The notes beneath the pieces were generated by a model. That model made no database searches. It was not told the DNA's origin and was given only the letters and a program-made list of their open reading frames with translations. 64,000 bases of DNA from the NCBI GenBank assembly GCA_031378845.1, contig JANNES010000018.1, forward strand, positions 186,001 to 250,000, given 5' to 3'. Source of the stretch: JAJNPS01 sp031378845 (GTDB lineage: Bacteria; Pseudomonadota; Alphaproteobacteria; Rhodobacterales; Rhodobacteraceae). Shown here piece by piece: positions 26,388-33,979 of this stretch. Position numbers and translations under genes: made by a program. How positions within the stretch are numbered: the stretch's first letter is position 1; each line of letters starts with the position of its first letter.

Positions 26388-27434
26388 TCATGCGCGCCAG
26401 TTTGCCGAAGCTGGATCGCCCTGCGGTTGCCATATTGTGCGTGCCTCAACCTCGGACAGTACCCGCGATGGCGGCGTCAACCGAAGACGCCCAAACAGCG
26501 CCCGCCAAGCCTCGTCGCCCATCAGGGCTCGAAATCGCGCACGACGCCATGCAACGGCCGCCGTATGCAGGTCAGCGAGCACGCGATCACCTGCCATTTC
26601 CGCCCTTAGCGGGGCGGAGTCGAGGGCAAGGATGGAGCGATCCTCGATGTCACAAAAGTTTCGTTCGACCCAATAGCCCATGTCCAATGGCGAGCCTTCG
26701 CGATTGGCGCGTCCGCGGGCGCATTTCACAAGAAAGTCCTCCATTGATCCCAGCGCATAATGGTTCAACTGCACCAGTTGGTGCGAGTCGACGCCCAGAG
26801 GAGAAAACACCCTTGCGTCGTGGTAGAGGTCGGGAAGCCTGCGGCCCGATCCATCGAACCACGCCTGTGCACCGATCCGGTCAGGTCTTGGGTTACGCGG
26901 GCGGTGCACGCCCAGCCGCGCATAGCTGCCATCATTGCGAAACAGCGTCTTGAAATGCTGGGCGCGCCATGGCCAGTACAGCTTCGAGGGTGCGGCGAGG
27001 GTAAAGACTTCGGGCGCGGGGCGGTCCGTGTATCCGACGACACCGGCATTGCCGAACATCTTCCACGTCAGCGCAATCGCCGTGGCACCCGGCAAGGTCT
27101 CCCAAAGGTCTGCCAGCGTGCGCGCCCCGACATGGATATTCACATACTCGTCGATATCGAGCACGAGCACCCATTCGGCGCGGGCCACCGCCTGATGCTG
27201 GTCCGCAAGCCGAAGCGCGGACCATTGCGGACCCTTGTCGCCATAATCTTCGTTACGTACATGCGTCAGAAGACCCATTGCCTGCAGGCGGTCCAGAATA
27301 TGGTCGGTGCCGTCGTCGCAATCATTCGAAAAGACCAGAAAGTCGGCAAAGCCCACTGCACGGTGATGGGCCAGCCAGTCCAGAACAAACGCACCCTCGT
27401 TACGCATGCATGCGACCGCCAGCGCATTCGTCAT
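26388..27434 (-). CDS. Glycosyltransferase family 2-like protein
   Basis: 348 residues. The N-terminal part has MRNEGAFVLDWLAHHRAVGF (10-29), which is typical of GT2/GT92-like enzymes, followed by FLVFSNDCDDGTDHILDRL. The nucleotide-sugar/metal motif is the DID of VLVLDIDEYVNIHVG (about 89-103). A family marker FKTLFRNDGSYARLGVHRPR lies near 160-180. No membrane segments are apparent, so it acts in the cytoplasm or at the membrane face. It precedes the hypothetical protein at 25324-26271 on the same strand with a 116-base gap. Substrates are unknown. Confidence 0.88.
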   Translation of the reverse strand: MTNALAVACMRNEGAFVLDWLAHHRAVGFADFLVFSNDCDDGTDHILDRLQAMGLLTHVRNEDYGDKGPQWSALRLADQHQAVARAEWVLVLDIDEYVNIHVGARTLADLWETLPGATAIALTWKMFGNAGVVGYTDRPAPEVFTLAAPSKLYWPWRAQHFKTLFRNDGSYARLGVHRPRNPRPDRIGAQAWFDGSGRRLPDLYHDARVFSPLGVDSHQLVQLNHYALGSMEDFLVKCARGRANREGSPLDMGYWVERNFCDIEDRSILALDSAPLRAEMAGDRVLADLHTAAVAWRRARFRALMGDEAWRALFGRLRLTPPSRVLSEVEARTIWQPQGDPASANWRA

Positions 27435-27530
27435 GCCAACCAGACCTGTGTGATGCCGACCATCTGCCTACCCATGCGCGCCTTGTGACGCACACGCATA
27501 CTGCCCGCTGCCGTGATCAGGCGGCAAGGG

Positions 27531-28751
27531 TCAAAAGAACGCCTGCAACCCGGTGATCGCCCGACCAAGGATCAGCGCATGGACATCGTGCGTCCCCTCA
27601 TAGGTATTGACGGTTTCCAGGTTGACCATGTGTCGCATGACCTGAAAATCCTCGGATATCCCGTTGCCGCCATGCATGTCGCGCGCCATCCGGGCCGCGT
27701 CCAGCGCCTTGCCACAATTGTTGCGCTTGATGATGGAAATCATCTCGGGCGCTGCATTGGCCTCATCCATGAGACGCCCGACCCGCAATGACGCCTGCAA
27801 TCCCAGCGAAATCTCCGTCATCATGTTGGCAAGCTTTAGCTGGAACAATTGCGTCTGTGCCAGAGGTCGCCCGAACTGCTTGCGGTCCAGCCCATATTGC
27901 CGTGCGGCATGCAAACAAAATTCGGCAGCGCCCATCACGCCCCAGGAAATGCCATAGCGCGCGCGGTTCAGGCAGCCAAACGGCCCTTTCAGCCCCTCCA
28001 CATGCGGCAACAGGGCGTCTTCGCCCACATGCACATCCCGCATCACGATTTCGCCGGTGACCGATGCCCGCAAACTGAGCTTGCCGCCAACCTTGGGGGC
28101 AGTCAGGCCCTTGGTGCCGCGGTCCAGCACGAAACCCTTGATCTTGCCGCCATGCGCGTCGGATTTTGCCCAGACGATGAACACGTCGGCAATCGGCGCG
28201 TTGGAGATCCACATCTTGGCGCCATTCAGCACATAGCCGTCAGCGGTCTTTTTCGCGGTGGTCTTCATGCCCGAAGGGTCGGATCCGGCATCTGGCTCTG
28301 TCAGCCCGAAGCAGCCGATCCATTCGCCGCTGGCCAGCTTGGGCAGATATTTGCGGCGCTGGTCTTCGGTGCCATAGGCAAAGATCGGGTACATCACCAG
28401 ACTGGATTGGACCGACATCATGGACCGATAGCCGCTGTCCACGCGCTCGACTTCTCGCGCGATCAGACCGTAGGCGACGTAAGAGGCGCCCAGTCCGCCA
28501 TATTCCTCGGGCACTGTCACACCGAGCAATCCCATTTCGCCCATCTCGCGGAAAATCGCAGGGTCAGTGGTCTCATCGCGGTACGCCTTGATGATCCGCG
28601 GCTGCAGCTTTTCTGCGGCATAGGCGCGCGCGCCGTCACGCAGCATGCGTTCTTCTTCGGTCAGTTGATCGTCAAGGCGGAACGGGTCTTGCCAGTCGAA
28701 CCGCCCGAGATCCGGCGCGTCCTTGGACTTGATTGCGGGCATTTGGTTCAT
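27531..28751 (-). CDS. gcdH: Glutaryl-CoA dehydrogenase (acyl-CoA dehydrogenase family)
   Basis: 406 residues from ATG 28751 (MNQMPAIKSK). The frame is open further upstream but would run into the divergent regulator. Acyl-CoA dehydrogenase signatures are GCFGLTEPDAGSDPSGMKTT (about 146-165, FAD/substrate) and RDMHGGNGISEDFQVMRHMV near 360-379. The catalytic glutamate is in VNTYEGTHDVHALILGRAIT. The TYEGTHD-HALILGRA block is characteristic of the glutaryl-CoA branch, which oxidises and decarboxylates glutaryl-CoA to crotonyl-CoA in lysine/tryptophan breakdown. It is divergent from a LysR gene. Confidence 0.92.
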   Translation of the reverse strand: MNQMPAIKSKDAPDLGRFDWQDPFRLDDQLTEEERMLRDGARAYAAEKLQPRIIKAYRDETTDPAIFREMGEMGLLGVTVPEEYGGLGASYVAYGLIAREVERVDSGYRSMMSVQSSLVMYPIFAYGTEDQRRKYLPKLASGEWIGCFGLTEPDAGSDPSGMKTTAKKTADGYVLNGAKMWISNAPIADVFIVWAKSDAHGGKIKGFVLDRGTKGLTAPKVGGKLSLRASVTGEIVMRDVHVGEDALLPHVEGLKGPFGCLNRARYGISWGVMGAAEFCLHAARQYGLDRKQFGRPLAQTQLFQLKLANMMTEISLGLQASLRVGRLMDEANAAPEMISIIKRNNCGKALDAARMARDMHGGNGISEDFQVMRHMVNLETVNTYEGTHDVHALILGRAITGLQAFF

Positions 28752-28783
28752 CGCGGGCCTCATACATGTGATCATCGAGCATT

Positions 28784-28795
28784 GCACGAAAGTGC
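28784..28795. promoter_or_regulatory. Dyad GCAC-GAAA-GTGC between gcdH and lysR
   Basis: A 4+4 bp perfect inverted repeat, extended imperfectly to TTGCAC...GTGCGA, sits in the 92-base divergent intergenic region. It is about 33 bases upstream of the gcdH ATG. It is a candidate binding site for the neighbouring LysR regulator. Confidence 0.4.
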
Positions 28796-28843
28796 GAGAT
28801 GCGCTATCGAAACGGCCTCGCAGGGTCATGAGGAAAACGCATA

Positions 28844-29737
28844 GTGTTGCCGCGCCGATATCTGCCCTCCTTACCCTCGCTTCTGGCATTGGAGGCGGTT
28901 GATCGCCTCGGTTCGGCCTCGGCAGCCGCTGCTGAACTTGCCTTGACACAAGGGGCTGTCAGCCGACAGCTGCAGGTGCTTGAGGCGCAGCTGGGAATGC
29001 CCCTTTTGCGGCGCGAACGTCAGAGGCTGGCGCTGACCCCGGCTGCAAGAGACTATGTACAAGACGTGCGCAAGGCATTGACCATGTTGGCATCCGGCGC
29101 GCTGACGTTGCGTGCAAACCCGACGGGAGGCAGCCTCAACCTTGCGATTTTACCTGCGTTCGGGATGCATTGGCTGGCCCCGCGTCTGCCCCGCTTTGTT
29201 CGCGCCCACCCCGAGGTCACGCTGAACCTGTCCACGCAACTGCGACCTTTTGATTTTGCGACGCATCCATTCGATGCAGCGATCCACTACGGACGGCACG
29301 ACTGGCCCGGAACCTCTTTCTTGAAACTCATGGATGAGGATGTGATGGCGGTGGCGTCGCCACAGATCGTGCCCATTCCTCTGGGCAGTGCCGCCGCTGT
29401 CTTGCGCCATCCCCTGCTGCAGTTGGACAGCCGTACGGGCGACTGGGGCCGCTGGCTTGCGCATCATGGCATCGCCGGTCAGCGCCCGCCGGGGATGCTG
29501 TTTGACCAGTTCGCCACGATGACCCAAGGCGCGGTGCATGGGCTGGGGCTTGCCATCCTGCCGATGTTCCTGATTGAGCGTGAGCTGGGTGAGGGGCGTC
29601 TGGTTCCGGTCTTTGGCGGTGCCATTCGCAGCGAGGCCAGCTATTCGCTGGTCTGGCCAAAGGATCGCCCGGAACGCGGCCCGTTGTCGTCGTTTTGCAA
29701 CTGGATCGCGTCAGAAGTCGGGTCTGCGGGAACCTGA
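28844..29737 (+). CDS. LysR family transcriptional regulator (probable regulator of gcdH)
   Basis: 297 residues from a GTG start. The N-terminal winged HTH reads FEA-like in pattern: LPSLLALEAVDRLGSASAAA, ELALTQGAVSRQLQVLEAQL (recognition helix, about 32-51). The effector domain begins GGSLNLAILPAFGMHWLAPR (about 88-107) and resembles the GcvA subfamily (FDAAIHYGRHDWPG). LysR regulators next to gcdH, called GcdR in some proteobacteria, respond to glutarate. The divergent arrangement supports control of gcdH and of itself. The ligand is not known from sequence. Confidence 0.9.
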   Translation: MLPRRYLPSLPSLLALEAVDRLGSASAAAAELALTQGAVSRQLQVLEAQLGMPLLRRERQRLALTPAARDYVQDVRKALTMLASGALTLRANPTGGSLNLAILPAFGMHWLAPRLPRFVRAHPEVTLNLSTQLRPFDFATHPFDAAIHYGRHDWPGTSFLKLMDEDVMAVASPQIVPIPLGSAAAVLRHPLLQLDSRTGDWGRWLAHHGIAGQRPPGMLFDQFATMTQGAVHGLGLAILPMFLIERELGEGRLVPVFGGAIRSEASYSLVWPKDRPERGPLSSFCNWIASEVGSAGT

Positions 29738-29890
29738 TCGCCCTTTGACGCGTTTTGGCCTATGTCGGCCTATATCAATGCGCTGATATCGCATAGCGGC
29801 GCTAACGCTGTGCATCCTGTGACCATCATCAGATCTGCCCAGCTTGGTGCAGCAGGCGGCCAAAGTGCCGCGTGACTTGAAAGGACGACA

Positions 29891-32080
29891 ATGAAACGTT
29901 TGCTCTCAACCTCGACGGCTCTTTCGCTGGCATTGGCCCCGGTGCAACCCTGGCCCCTGTTCGCGCAGACCATGATCGAAGATGGATCAGTGGTTGCCGA
30001 AGACGGCACTGTTCTGTGCACGCCCACGGCAGATTTGGCATGCGATCTGGATGCGATCATGGCCGCAATCGCCGCCGAAGCCGAAGCCAAGGCGGCCAAC
30101 GATGCGGCGGCAGCCGAAGCTGCGGCTGCAGCAGAGGCACAAGCCGCAGCAGACGCTGCCGCCCAGGCCGAGGCCGAAGCTGCTGCCCAAAAAGCCATCG
30201 ATGATGCCGCCGCAGCCGAAGCTGCCGCCGCTGCGCAAGCCGAGGCTGAAGCGGCGGCGCAACAAGCCATTGACGCTGCTGCCCAAGCCGAGGCGGAGGC
30301 CGCAGCCCAGAAGGCTGCTGATGAGGCCGCAACCGCCGCGGCTGCCGCACAAGCGGATGCTGACGCTGCCGCCCAGAAGGCTGCCGATGAGGCCGCCGCT
30401 GCCGAGGCTGCCGTCCAAGCGGATGCTGATGCTGCGGCCCAGAAGGCTGCCGATGATGCCGCCGCCGCCGAGGCGGCCGTGCAAGCGGATGCTGACGCTG
30501 CGGCGCAAAAGGCTGCCGATGAGGCCGCGACTGCTGAGGCCGCTGCTGCTGCGGCAGAGGATGACGCCGCTGCCGCGCAAGCTGCTGCTGACGCTGCCGC
30601 GGCACAAGCTGCCGCAGATGCCGTGGCCACTGACGTGACCGCAGAACAAGAGGCCGCCGCCCTGAAGGCCGCCGAGGACGCTGCGGCCGCGCAAGCCGCC
30701 GCCGAGGCGGAGGCAGCCGCTGCCGCTGTTGCAGCCGAAGATGCGGCGAAAGCTGCCGAAGAAGCCGCAGCCAGTGGTACGGCAGAAGAAGCCGCTGCCG
30801 CCGAAGACCTCGCGCGCGCCGCCCAAGGTGACGCGGTCGAGGCTGCCGCAAAAGCTGCCGAAGAAGCTGCCGTTGTGCAGACCCTTGTTGCCGAAACCGT
30901 GCCCGTTGATCCCGTCGACGTTCCGGTTGCCGAAGCCGAAGCGGTCGATGCGCTGACCACGCTTTTGCAAGCCCCCACAGACGAGGCCGGGGCACTCGAC
31001 GCGGTCCCGGTGATCGCGGCTGCAGAGGCGTTTTCAGATCCTGCCGCGACCCTCGACCCCGCAGCGACACCTGATGCGTCCGCCGTAGAAGTGTTGAGCA
31101 CGGTCATCGAGGCAAAGGACACCCGCTCGTCGGTCGAGGAGTTCGCCGCCGCACCCGTTCAGCTGCAATCGGGCAAGAAAAGCGGTCTGTCCGATCTTGA
31201 AAAGGTCGGGTTGATCGCGCTTGGTGCACTGGTCGTGGGCGCAATCTTGAAAGATGGGCGCGAGGTTGTGTCGAACTCGGGCGACCGCGTCGTCGTGCGC
31301 AATCCAGATGGTGGATATCAGGTCTACAAGGACGACGACACGCTTTTGCGTCGTCCCGGATCCACGGTGCGGACCGAAACCTATCGCGACGGGTCAACCC
31401 GCACGATTGTCGAACGCGACAATGGCACCCAAGTGGTGACGATCCGCGATGCCTCGGGCCGGGTGATCCGCCGCGCAAGTTATGACCGTCGCGGCAACGA
31501 GATCATGCTTATCGATGATTTCGTCCGCGAAGAGCGCGTCATTGTCAGCGAGTTGCCCCGGCCGCGCCGCGACCCGATCACAATCTCGTCGCGCGATGAG
31601 AACGCAGCCCTCAAGGCCGCCCTTGCTGCCGAGGAAGCGGCCCGGATCGGGCGCACCTTCTCGCTTCGCCAGATCCGCGACATCCCGCAAGTGCGGGCCT
31701 TGGCGGCCACGATCGATGCCGAGCGGATCACGTTTGACAGCGGGTCATCCGTGATCCGCGCAACCGAGGCGCGCAAGCTGGCCGATCTTGGCCGGACCAT
31801 GGGCGACCTTCTGGACGACAACGCGGCGGAGATCTTCTTGATCGAAGGCCATACCGATGCTGTCGGGTCGGCCGCCTCGAACTTGTCCCTGTCGGACCGG
31901 CGCGCGGAATCGGTGGCTTTGGCGCTGACGGAATATTTCGATATTCCGCCAGAGAATATGGTTGTGCAAGGTTATGGTGAAGGTGAGTTGCTGATTGATA
32001 CCCAAGCAAACGAACGGCTGAACCGGCGTGTCGGTGTCCGCCTGATCACGCCATTGATGCGCACCGCCTCGCTGCGCTGA
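29891..32080 (+). CDS. OmpA family protein with long Ala-rich repeat region
   Basis: 729 residues with AAAGGA upstream of the ATG. The signal peptide probably ends at LFAQ (about residue 26). Residues about 55-330 are Ala/Glu/Asp/Gln-rich, contain 22-residue tandem repeats, and look like an extended coiled coil reminiscent of the TolA stalk. A glycine/alanine membrane-like stretch follows (VGLIALGALVVGAILKDG, about 438-455), then a beta-rich segment. The C-terminal OmpA domain (about 610-722) has FDSGSSVIRATEARKL, IEGHTDAVGSAASNLSLSDR and QANERLNRRV, the peptidoglycan-binding motifs. It probably tethers the outer membrane to the cell wall. Repeat copy number may vary between strains. Confidence 0.9.
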   Translation: MKRLLSTSTALSLALAPVQPWPLFAQTMIEDGSVVAEDGTVLCTPTADLACDLDAIMAAIAAEAEAKAANDAAAAEAAAAAEAQAAADAAAQAEAEAAAQKAIDDAAAAEAAAAAQAEAEAAAQQAIDAAAQAEAEAAAQKAADEAATAAAAAQADADAAAQKAADEAAAAEAAVQADADAAAQKAADDAAAAEAAVQADADAAAQKAADEAATAEAAAAAAEDDAAAAQAAADAAAAQAAADAVATDVTAEQEAAALKAAEDAAAAQAAAEAEAAAAAVAAEDAAKAAEEAAASGTAEEAAAAEDLARAAQGDAVEAAAKAAEEAAVVQTLVAETVPVDPVDVPVAEAEAVDALTTLLQAPTDEAGALDAVPVIAAAEAFSDPAATLDPAATPDASAVEVLSTVIEAKDTRSSVEEFAAAPVQLQSGKKSGLSDLEKVGLIALGALVVGAILKDGREVVSNSGDRVVVRNPDGGYQVYKDDDTLLRRPGSTVRTETYRDGSTRTIVERDNGTQVVTIRDASGRVIRRASYDRRGNEIMLIDDFVREERVIVSELPRPRRDPITISSRDENAALKAALAAEEAARIGRTFSLRQIRDIPQVRALAATIDAERITFDSGSSVIRATEARKLADLGRTMGDLLDDNAAEIFLIEGHTDAVGSAASNLSLSDRRAESVALALTEYFDIPPENMVVQGYGEGELLIDTQANERLNRRVGVRLITPLMRTASLR
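30287..30550 (+). repeat. Four tandem 66-bp units in the OmpA-like gene
   Basis: Units begin at 30287, 30353, 30419 and 30485. Each encodes 22 residues of the pattern AxAxAAAQKAADxAA(A/T)AEAAxQ. The last three are close copies at the DNA level and the first is more diverged. The 22-residue period equals two 11-residue (hendecad) turns, which suits a straight coiled coil. Confidence 0.85.
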
Positions 32081-32099
32081 TCGCCAGAGGCCAAAGACC

Positions 32100-32133
32100 A
32101 AGGTCCGGGTGCAGAAATGTGCTCGGGCCTTTT
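32100..32133 (+). terminator. Probable rho-independent terminator of the OmpA-like gene
   Basis: An 11-bp stem (32100-32110 with 32121-32131, including three G-U pairs) is followed by a short T run (TTTT at 32130-32133). It lies 20 bases after the stop codon. Confidence 0.6.
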
Positions 32134-32152
32134 GCCATTTACCAAAGCCTAG

Positions 32153-33175
32153 ATGCCACCCCATAATGTCCAGATGCAGCATCCCCCACCCCCCCTCCTG
32201 GACCAAGTTATCGACACCGCCGTTGCGTGGCATCGGGGGAGGCGCGGCGCGGCTTTGGCGACCGTCGTCTCGACGTGGGGCTCGGCACCTCGGCCGGTCG
32301 GCAGTCAGATGGCAGTGTCGGGTCTGGGCGAGATGGCGGGCTCCGTCTCGGGAGGTTGCGTCGAAGGGGCGGTGGTCGTCGAGGCCCTGGCCGCGCTGCA
32401 GAGCCGCGTTCCGCGTCTGGTGCGTTACGGCGTCAGCGACGACAGCGCTTTTGCTGCGGGGCTGGCCTGTGGCGGGTCGATCGAGGTTCTGATCGAGCCG
32501 GTCGGGGCAGGGCAGGACGCCCTGCCCGAAGGCACCCTGGTGGCGCTGATCTCTGCAAAGGCCGCCGGGCAAGCGGTGGCTCTGGTCACCGATCTTGGTA
32601 CGTGGCAGCGCCAGCTCTTGCGCGCCAGCGACGATCCGATGGTGGCCGCGCGCCTTGCACAAGACCTCTCGGGCCGCGAGGCTGATGACCGGTTTGTGGC
32701 GGTGCACAATTTGCCGTTGCGGTTGATCGTGATCGGCGCGGTGCACATCGCACAGGTGTTGTTGCCTATGGCGGGGCTATGCGGTTACGCCGTGACGCTG
32801 ATCGATCCGCGCACCTCCTTTGCCGCCGCAGCACGTTTTCCGCAGATGACGGTCGTCGATGGCTGGCCGGATGCAGCGGTCGCGGCCGTGGCTCCGGATG
32901 CCCGCACTGCGATCGTGACGCTCACGCATGACCCCAAGCTGGACGATCCCGCGCTCTTGGCTGCCCTTGGGTCGCCCGCCTTTTACATCGGCTGTCTTGG
33001 GTCCAAGCGAAGCCATGCGCAACGGCTGGAGCGTTTGCGAAATGCCGGGGTAGGCGAACGCGATCTTGCGCGACTGCACGGGCCTGTCGGACTGCCCATC
33101 GGAGCGCAAAGTCCAGCCGAGATCGCGATCAGCATTCTGGCCCAGCTGACGCAGGTGCTGCGCCGGGGGGCATAA
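32153..33175 (+). CDS. XdhC/CoxF family protein
   Basis: 340 residues from ATG 32153. ATG 32174 (MQHPPPPLLDQ) is equally possible, and neither has a clear ribosome site. The N-terminal XdhC motif is RGRRGAALATVVSTWGSAPR (about 26-45) followed by GSVSGGCVEGAVVVEA (about 63-78), including the conserved Cys. The C-terminal Rossmann part has LIVIGAVHIAQVLLPMAGL near 193 and FYIGCLGSKRSHAQRLERL near 277. XdhC-type proteins bind or sulfurate the molybdenum cofactor for xanthine dehydrogenase-family enzymes. No such enzyme is adjacent, so the client is elsewhere in the genome. Confidence 0.9.
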   Translation: MPPHNVQMQHPPPPLLDQVIDTAVAWHRGRRGAALATVVSTWGSAPRPVGSQMAVSGLGEMAGSVSGGCVEGAVVVEALAALQSRVPRLVRYGVSDDSAFAAGLACGGSIEVLIEPVGAGQDALPEGTLVALISAKAAGQAVALVTDLGTWQRQLLRASDDPMVAARLAQDLSGREADDRFVAVHNLPLRLIVIGAVHIAQVLLPMAGLCGYAVTLIDPRTSFAAAARFPQMTVVDGWPDAAVAAVAPDARTAIVTLTHDPKLDDPALLAALGSPAFYIGCLGSKRSHAQRLERLRNAGVGERDLARLHGPVGLPIGAQSPAEIAISILAQLTQVLRRGA

Positions 33176-33182
33176 ATGCAAA

Positions 33183-33200
33183 GGGCCCCTTCCGGGGCCC
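33183..33200. terminator. Hairpin GGGCCCC-TTCC-GGGGCCC between convergent genes
   Basis: A 7-bp perfect stem with a 4-base loop. Read on the minus strand it is followed by TTTGCATTT and could terminate infC. On the plus strand it directly follows the XdhC stop. Confidence 0.6.
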
Positions 33201-33201
33201 G

Positions 33202-33240
33202 AAACTCTTCGAAGAGTTTTGCAAATTCGTTCGAACGAAT
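33202..33240. repeat. Two further perfect palindromes
   Basis: AAACTCTTCGAAGAGTTT (33202-33219, 18 bp) and ATTCGTTCGAACGAAT (33225-33240, 16 bp) lie in series between the GC hairpin and the infC stop. Both have central TTCGAA. They may add to termination or be binding sites. No protein is evident. Confidence 0.6.
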
Positions 33241-33249
33241 ATGGGTTTG

Positions 33250-33789
33250 CTACTTTGGACCGATCATCATGACCATCTGGCGGCCTTCGAGGCGCGGCAT
33301 CGATTCGACTTTGCCGGCATCGCCCACATCGGCGGCCACGCGGTTCAACAACTCCAGCCCCAGATCCTGGTGGGCCATCTCGCGGCCCCGGAACCGCAAC
33401 GTGACCTTGACCTTGTCGCCTTCGGTCAGAAACTTCATCACGGACCGCATTTTGACGTCGTAGTCATGGATATCAGTTCCCGGGCGGAACTTGATTTCCT
33501 TGATCTCGATGATGTGCTGCTTTTTGCGCGCTTCGGCTTCGCGCTTTTGGTTCTCGTACTTGAACTTGCCAAAATCCATGATCTTGCAGACCGGAGGTTC
33601 GGCATTGGGCGAGATTTCCACCAGATCAAGGCCCGCCTCTTCGGCAAGTGCCATGGCGCGTGCGGGTGTTACCACGCCGACGTTTTCACCATCGGCCCCG
33701 ATCAGCCGGATCTCGGGCGATCTGATGCGATCATTGATACGGGGGCCGGTTTCGCGTTGGGGCGGGGCATTGTGAGGGCGACGGGCTAT
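33250..33789 (-). CDS. infC: Translation initiation factor IF-3, probable ATA start codon
   Basis: 179 residues if initiated at ATA (33789-33787), giving (M)ARRPHNAPPQRETGPRIND. The N-domain continues RIRSPEIRLIGADGENVGVV, the linker is around KKQHIIEIKEIKFRPGTDIH (about 93-112), and the C-domain ends RQMVMMIGPK. The frame contains no ATG, GTG or TTG upstream of GTG 33675, which would cut off the conserved N-terminus. The ATA is preceded by GAAGGA 8 bases away, a correctly placed ribosome site. Rare start codons are known for infC because IF-3 discriminates against them, giving autoregulation. That this applies here is inference. Confidence 0.93.
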   Translation of the reverse strand: MARRPHNAPPQRETGPRINDRIRSPEIRLIGADGENVGVVTPARAMALAEEAGLDLVEISPNAEPPVCKIMDFGKFKYENQKREAEARKKQHIIEIKEIKFRPGTDIHDYDVKMRSVMKFLTEGDKVKVTLRFRGREMAHQDLGLELLNRVAADVGDAGKVESMPRLEGRQMVMMIGPK

Positions 33790-33979
33790 GGTGGTGGTCC
33801 TTCGGTGGTTGCAACAAGCGCGCGGACGATAGACGCCCGGCGGGCGCGCTTCAACCTCAAATAGGCAGAAATTGCATCCCTTTGGTGTTGCTTGGCTGGG
33901 CAGACCTTTTCAAAAGGGGCCCGGTCTGCCATATGAAGCCCACATCCGGAAACAATTGCCCGGTAAATGGAGAACCAAG
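33790..33979. promoter_or_regulatory. Divergent intergenic region of infC and the Ala-rich protein gene
   Basis: 190 bases that must hold both promoters. I cannot assign convincing -35/-10 pairs. The infC ribosome site (GAAGGA on the minus strand) lies at 33798-33803. GGAGAACC lies just upstream of the plus-strand ATG at 33980. Confidence 0.4.

Noticed and set aside
25090..26676. A 528-codon plus-strand frame opposite the unknown protein and glycosyltransferase
   Set aside because: It spans parts of three minus-strand genes with recognisable domains and its own translation is low-complexity and Arg-rich.
29770..31122. An Ala/Ser-rich frame of 450 codons on the minus strand opposite the OmpA-like gene
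   Set aside because: It mirrors the repetitive GCN-rich coding strand. The plus-strand gene has a signal peptide, an OmpA domain, a ribosome site and a terminator.
32153..33175. Part of a CO dehydrogenase or xanthine dehydrogenase cluster
   Set aside because: No coxL/xdhAB-type gene lies on either side. Only the XdhC-like protein is present.
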